From CAWDZK01 sp963726615 (lineage in GTDB: Bacteria; Actinomycetota; Actinomycetes; JACCUZ01), in assembly GCA_963726615.1 (NCBI GenBank), contig CAVSCX010000016.1, positions 124,001 to 188,000 on the forward strand: 64,000 bases of DNA. The letters run 5' to 3'. Position 1 is the stretch's first letter. Each line of letters starts with the position of its first letter. Both the position numbers and the translations under genes were made by a program. The notes beneath the pieces are model-generated. The model did no database searches and was not told where the DNA came from. It saw only the letters and a program-made list of their open reading frames with translations. This document shows positions 59,974-64,000 of the stretch, piece by piece.

Positions 59974-60943
59974 CCGCGCACCCCTTTCGCACGCAGCACG
60001 ACCAGCCGGGTTACCGACCAGACGGCGCCACCGATGGGCCGTAACGCTGCAGCCGGTACCTCCCTCAGCAGTCGGGACATGGGGATCCCGGAAGCCTCGG
60101 CGACCTCGCGCAGCCGCACCGGCGAGCGGCCGCGGGCGCGGGCGACGGCTAGCGCCCAGCGCATGACCGCCAGGCGCGCGTATCCTCGCGCCAGAGCCGG
60201 TGGGGCCGAGGCCCAGTGCTTGCCCATGATCGCCGCCTGGTCCAGCGTGTTGACCCGCTCGGAGCGCGACGTCGACCCGGGCACGACACGGTAGCGGCCG
60301 GCAGGGGAGGGCACGTAGCGGAACCGCGTGGTCCAACCGATCCGCAGCCACATGTCGAAGTCCTCGGTGCGCACCGCGGGGTCGTACCCGCCGGCGTCCA
60401 GTAGCACTTGCCGCCGGATCAGCGCCATGCCGCCCGGCACGAAGTTGTTGACGCGGAACATGTCCGGCAGCGGGACCGTCGGCCCGGTCGCGGTAGCGAA
60501 GTGCGGTGGCGCGCTGCCACGAGTCTCGGCCGCGCGTAGCCACGCGACTGGCCATTCTCGTCGATGACCGACAGGTCGCCGAACACCACGCCGGTCGAAG
60601 TTGTCGGCGGCGGCCGTCAGCGTGCTGAGGGCGCCGGGCTGGAACTGGTCATCGGCCGCGAGCCAAACCACCCAGGTGCCCTGCGCCAGCTCAAGGACCT
60701 GGTTGAGCCGGTTGCCGAGCCCGCGGTTGACGCCGTCTGCAAGCAAGGTGGCCTCGATCCCACGCTGGTCCAGCACCTCGCGTGCGGTCTGCGCGCTGCC
60801 GTCGCCGGAGCCGTCGTCGACGACGACGACCTCGACGGCCCGGTAGTCCTGCGCAGCCACGCTCGCCAGCGCCTCGTCGAGGTAGCGGGCCTGGTTGAAG
60901 CAGATGACCCCGACGGTGACCAGTTCGTGGGTGTCCTGGTCAC
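59970..60943 (-). pseudogene. Glycosyltransferase family 2, frameshifted
   Basis: A GT-A enzyme. GTG 60943 overlaps the wecB stop by 4 bases; one missing C near 60938 breaks the frame before LVTVGVICFNQARYLDEALA. Then VEVVVVDDGSGDGSA, WVVWLAADDQFQPGAL (metal-binding DDQ), a stretch near 60545-60590 where the correct frame is VVFGDLSVIDENGQSRG, and NNFVPGGMALIRRQVLLDAG with RTEDFDMWLRIG. About 320 residues if repaired. The C-terminal half is in one frame. Confidence 0.78.
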
Positions 60944-62025
60944 CGGGCTGCCCCGGGCAGCCGGTCGCGTAGCACCTCGACGGTGCGACGGGCCGCCTGT
61001 CCGGTGCCGTACGGCCGCCGCTGCGGTCCGGCGGGGGCCGCTGCCCGAACCGCCACCTCGGGCAGCCGGGTCAGCTCCGGGTCCAGGACGTTCCAGCCGT
61101 CGGCGAGCGTCTCGACCCACTCGGTCTCCGTGCGCAGCGTGGTGCACGGCACGCCCGAGCAGGAACGCCTCCTTCTGCAGGCCGCCCGAGTCGGTCACGA
61201 CGCCGCCGCGGCGCGCACGCCGGCGACCATCTCGGCGTAGGGCAGCGGCGGCCGACCCGGACCGCCCCGCCGTCCAGCTCGATGCCGTGGCGCCGCGGCG
61301 CGGGCGACCAGGCGCGGGTGGGCGAGCAGCAGCGACCGGCACCGGCAGCGCGGCCAGCGCCGCGATCATCCCGCGCAGCCGCGCCGGATCGTCGGTGTTC
61401 TCCGCGCGGTGCAAGGTCGCCAGGAGGTAGGGTCCCGCCGGTCGGTGCCGGCCGGCAGCGGCGGCGCGGTGCGGCGGCCACCGCGTCGCGGACGCGGAGG
61501 CAGACGTCGGTCATGACGTCGCCGACCAGCACGGTGCGCTCGGCCAGGCCCTCGTCGGCGAGGTGGGCCAGGCCACCTCGGTGGGGGCAGCAGCAGGTCG
61601 GCGGCGTGGTCGGTGAGCACCCGGTTGTGCTCCTCGGGCATGCGCCGGTTGAACGAGCGCAGGCCGGCCTCGAGGTGCGCGACCGGGATGTGCATCTTCA
61701 CCGCCGCCAGCGCGGCCGCGAGCGTGGAGTTGGTGTCGCCGTAGACGAGCACCCAGTCGGGCGGTGCTCGTCGAGCACCGGGTCCAGGCCGTGAGCATCG
61801 CGCCGGTCTGCACGCCGTGGCTGCCCGAGCCGACGCCGAGGTGCACGTCGGGGGCGGGGATGCCGAGACCGGCGAAGAAGACGTCGGAGAGGTTCGCGTC
61901 GTAGTGCTGGCCGGTGTGCACGATGACGTGCTGTGCTCCGTCGGGGCGAAGGCGTGCGCGACCGGGGCGAGCTTGACGAATTGCGGGCGCGCGCCCACGA
62001 CGCTGAGGACCTTCACGGCGCCCAC
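60940..62025 (-). pseudogene. wecB: UDP-N-acetylglucosamine 2-epimerase, frameshifted
   Basis: Interconverts UDP-GlcNAc and UDP-ManNAc. Motifs over several frames: KVLSVVGARPQFVKLAPV, HTGQHYDANLSDVFFAGLGI, VLVYGDTNSTLAAALAAVKM, HLEAGLRSFNRRMPEEHNRV, LTDHAADLLL, and at the end LRTETEWVETLADGWNVL. At least six single-base indels lie between 61150 and 61920. Starts at GTG 62025 or 62016. Divergent from wecC, its pathway partner. Confidence 0.82.
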
Positions 62026-62150
62026 CGTAACGTCAGCATGGCACGGCGTCCGCGGGTCCTCACCGCGCGTCGGGCTGCATGGTCCAGCCGCCGGGCGGTA
62101 GGCCTGAGGCAGGCGCCGTCCCGACCCCTTCGGAGCGGCTCTCCATCACC

Positions 62151-63433
62151 GTGAAGATCGCCGTCGTCGCCCTCGGCAAGATCGGACTCCCGCTGGCCGT
62201 GCAGTTCGCCGGCGGGCCACCGGTGATCGGCGCCGACGTCAACCCGCGAACGGTCGAGCCCGTCAACGCCGGCAGGGAGCCGTTCCCCGGCGAGGCGCAC
62301 CTGGCCAGCAGCTCGCGAGGGCGTCGGCGCTGGTCAGCTGCGGGCACCACGGAACCGTCTCCGCCGACGCCCAGAGCGAGGCGGTCGTCGTCGTCGTGCC
62401 GCTGTTCGTGGACGACGACGGCGCCCGGACTTCGGATGGATGGACTACGCCACGGGGGCGATCGCGGCCGGGGCTGCCGCGGGGGACTTCCGTCTCTACG
62501 AGACGACCCTGCCGGTCGGCACCACCCGCAACCCGTTCCGCCATGCTCGCGGACGCGTCCGGCCTGCGCCCCGGCGACGGCTTCCGCGTCGTCTTCAGCC
62601 CGGAGCGGGTGCTCGCGGGCCGGGTTTTCGCCGACCTCCGCCGCTACCCGAAGCTGGTCGGCGGGGTTGACGGCGAGAGCGGCAAGCGTGGCGTGGCGTT
62701 CTACGAGGAGGTCCTCGAGTTCGACGACCGGCCGGACCTGACCCGCCCCAACGGCGTGTGGGACCTGGGCACCGCAGAGGCCGCCGAGCTGGCCAAGCTC
62801 GCGGAGACTACGTTCCGCGACGTCAACATCGGCCTGGCCAACCAGTTCGCGCGCTTCGCGGGCGGCCCGCGGCATCGACATCCACAGAGTGATCGAGGCG
62901 TGCGAACTCCCAGCCGTACAGCCACCTCCATCGGCCGGGCATCGCCGTCGGGGGCCACTGCATCCCGGTCTACCCGCGGATGTACCTCTGGAACGACCCC
63001 GAGGCCAGCGTCGTGCGGGAGGCGCGCGACCGCGAACGAGGCGATGCCTGGCTACGCCGTCGACCTGCTGGGAGAGGCGTACGGCGACCTGGCGGGCGCC
63101 CGGGTGGTCGTGCTCGGCGCGTCGTACCGCGGCGGCGTCAAGGAGATGGCCCTGTCCGGGGTGTTTCCGACAGTCGCCGCCCTCGTCGAGCGGGGCGCGG
63201 CGCCGCTGGTCCACGACCCGATGTTCAGCGACGACGAGCTCCGGAGTCACGGCTTCGCGCCGTACCACTACGGCGAGCCGGCCGATGCCGTGGTCGTGCA
63301 GGCGGACCACGCGGAGTACCGCGACGCACGGAGCGACCAGTTCCCTGGCGTCAAGGTGCTCATCGACGGCCGTAACGTCACCGGCGCAGAAGCCTGGCCC
63401 GGGGTGACCCGCCGCCTTCTCGGCGTCGGCTGA
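62151..63433 (+). pseudogene. wecC: UDP-N-acetyl-D-mannosamine dehydrogenase (nucleotide sugar dehydrogenase), frameshifted
   Basis: Oxidises UDP-ManNAc to the uronic acid. From GTG 62151: KIAVVALGKIGLPLAVQFA (Rossmann), FRVVFSPERVLAGRVFADLR, YPKLVGGVDGESG, AELAKLAETTFRDVNIGLAN, GIAVGGHCIPV-type residues near 62950 in another frame, GYAVDLLGEAYGDLAGARVV, VLGASYRGGVKEMALSGVFP, ending VKVLIDGRNVTGAEAWPGV. Frame changes occur near 62310, 62430, 62540, 62870 and 63030. The final 400 bases are intact. Confidence 0.82.
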
Positions 63434-63450
63434 ACCAGGTCGACGGCCGG

Positions 63451-64000
63451 TCAGGCCGAGGTGCGGACCGCGAAACAATCGATCCATGCGCCGGCGCTGA
63501 TCCCTGCCCACCCAGGGATCGAAGGCACGCCTGCCGGTCAGGACGTCCTCGGCCCGGAGATTGTGCCCGCGGTAAGGATCCCGCCGGACTCTCGACCGCG
63601 CGCTCGACCAGAGTCCGCACTGTGCCAGGCTCGTCCTGGCGCATCCATCGCTCCTCGGCAGTCTGGAAGCCGATCTTGTCGCGGCGGTTGCGGATCGGCT
63701 CAGGGATCACGTCGCGCATCGCCTCGCGCAGAACCCGCTTGGTGGTCCCCTCGCCGATCAGGTGCCCGCTGGGGAGGCCGACGACGAACTCCACCAGCCG
63801 GTGGTCGAGGAACGGCACCCGAGCCTCCACGCTGTGCGCCATCGAGTCGCGGTCCTCGTAGCGCAACAGCATGGGCAGGTTGGACCGTGTGAGTTGCTCC
63901 CTGGACAGCGCTCGGACGCTCGGCTCCCTCGAGCCGGAGTGCACGTCTGGGTACCCCTCGACGCCTAGCGCACGACGGTCCAGCCACGCGTCCGGGTCCT
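63451..64000 (-). pseudogene. asnB: Asparagine synthase (glutamine-hydrolysing), C-terminal part, cut by window edge and frameshifted
   Basis: The visible part is the C-terminus of the AsnB synthetase domain: LTRSNLPMLLRYEDRDSMAH, SVEARVPFLDHRLVEFVVGL, TTKRVLREAMRDVIPEPIRN, RRDKIGFQTAEERWM. The N-terminal glutaminase domain lies beyond the window. Frame changes occur near 63560 and 63940; with repair the end reads GAWIDCFAVRTSA and stops at 63451. AsnB-like enzymes in polysaccharide clusters may amidate uronic acids, so a role with WecC is possible (inference). Confidence 0.8.

Overview
The window is about 64 kb from a very GC-rich actinomycete chromosome and covers the replication origin neighbourhood. 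The gene order parB-parA-rsmG-jag-yidC-yidD-rnpA-rpmH-dnaA-dnaN-gnd-recF-dciA-gyrB-gyrA, followed by tRNA-Ile, a DLW-type microprotein, tRNA-Ala, crgA, a class E sortase and the pknA/pknB division kinase operon, is the conserved actinobacterial oriC block. Many genes start with GTG, and neighbours often overlap by 4 bases (GTGA/ATGA). I cannot name the genus; several actinomycete orders share this layout.

Layout: 0-6.3 kb, a CwlM-like amidase homologue, a GNAT enzyme, a gene-free stretch with a striking 8-base-period repeat array, then the chromosome segregation genes with three parS sites. 6.3-8.3 kb, the membrane insertion and RNase P genes. 8.3-20.3 kb, dnaA, the putative oriC, and the replication, recombination and gyrase genes. 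20.3-27.3 kb, two tRNAs and envelope genes (cyclophilin, rhomboid, thiolase, crgA, DUF881, sortase, pabA). 27.3-36.1 kb, a seven-gene minus-strand operon for control of cell-wall growth: fhaA-fhaB-pstP-rodA-pbpA-pknA-pknB. 36.4-43 kb, tRNA-Leu, two MarR-controlled units with visible operator palindromes, a secreted CAP protein, an Fpg/Nei glycosylase and a DUF4012 protein. 43-64 kb, a surface polysaccharide cluster: dTDP-rhamnose genes, glycosyltransferases, a Wzm/Wzt-type ABC exporter, an FkbM methyltransferase, GDP-mannose dehydratases, UDP-ManNAc(A) genes and an asparagine synthase cut by the window edge.

The genes are intact up to about 49 kb. From about 49.1 to 56.1 kb, and again from about 58.7 to 64 kb, almost every gene carries several single-base insertions or deletions, mostly in short runs of C or G. 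The protein families stay recognisable across frame changes and many indels can be repaired by one base, so I read this as uncorrected sequencing error more than true gene decay. Products there are described from the pieced-together frames.

The most unusual non-coding element is the period-8 array at 1897-2154 (TGTCGNNN units, then the inverted CGACANNN form) between the GNAT gene and parB. Other items worth checking are a DnaA-box cluster between two converging genes at 24.5 kb, the loss of zinc-ligand motifs in the CwlM homologue, a PASTA-like domain in PknA, and two well-formed MarR operators.
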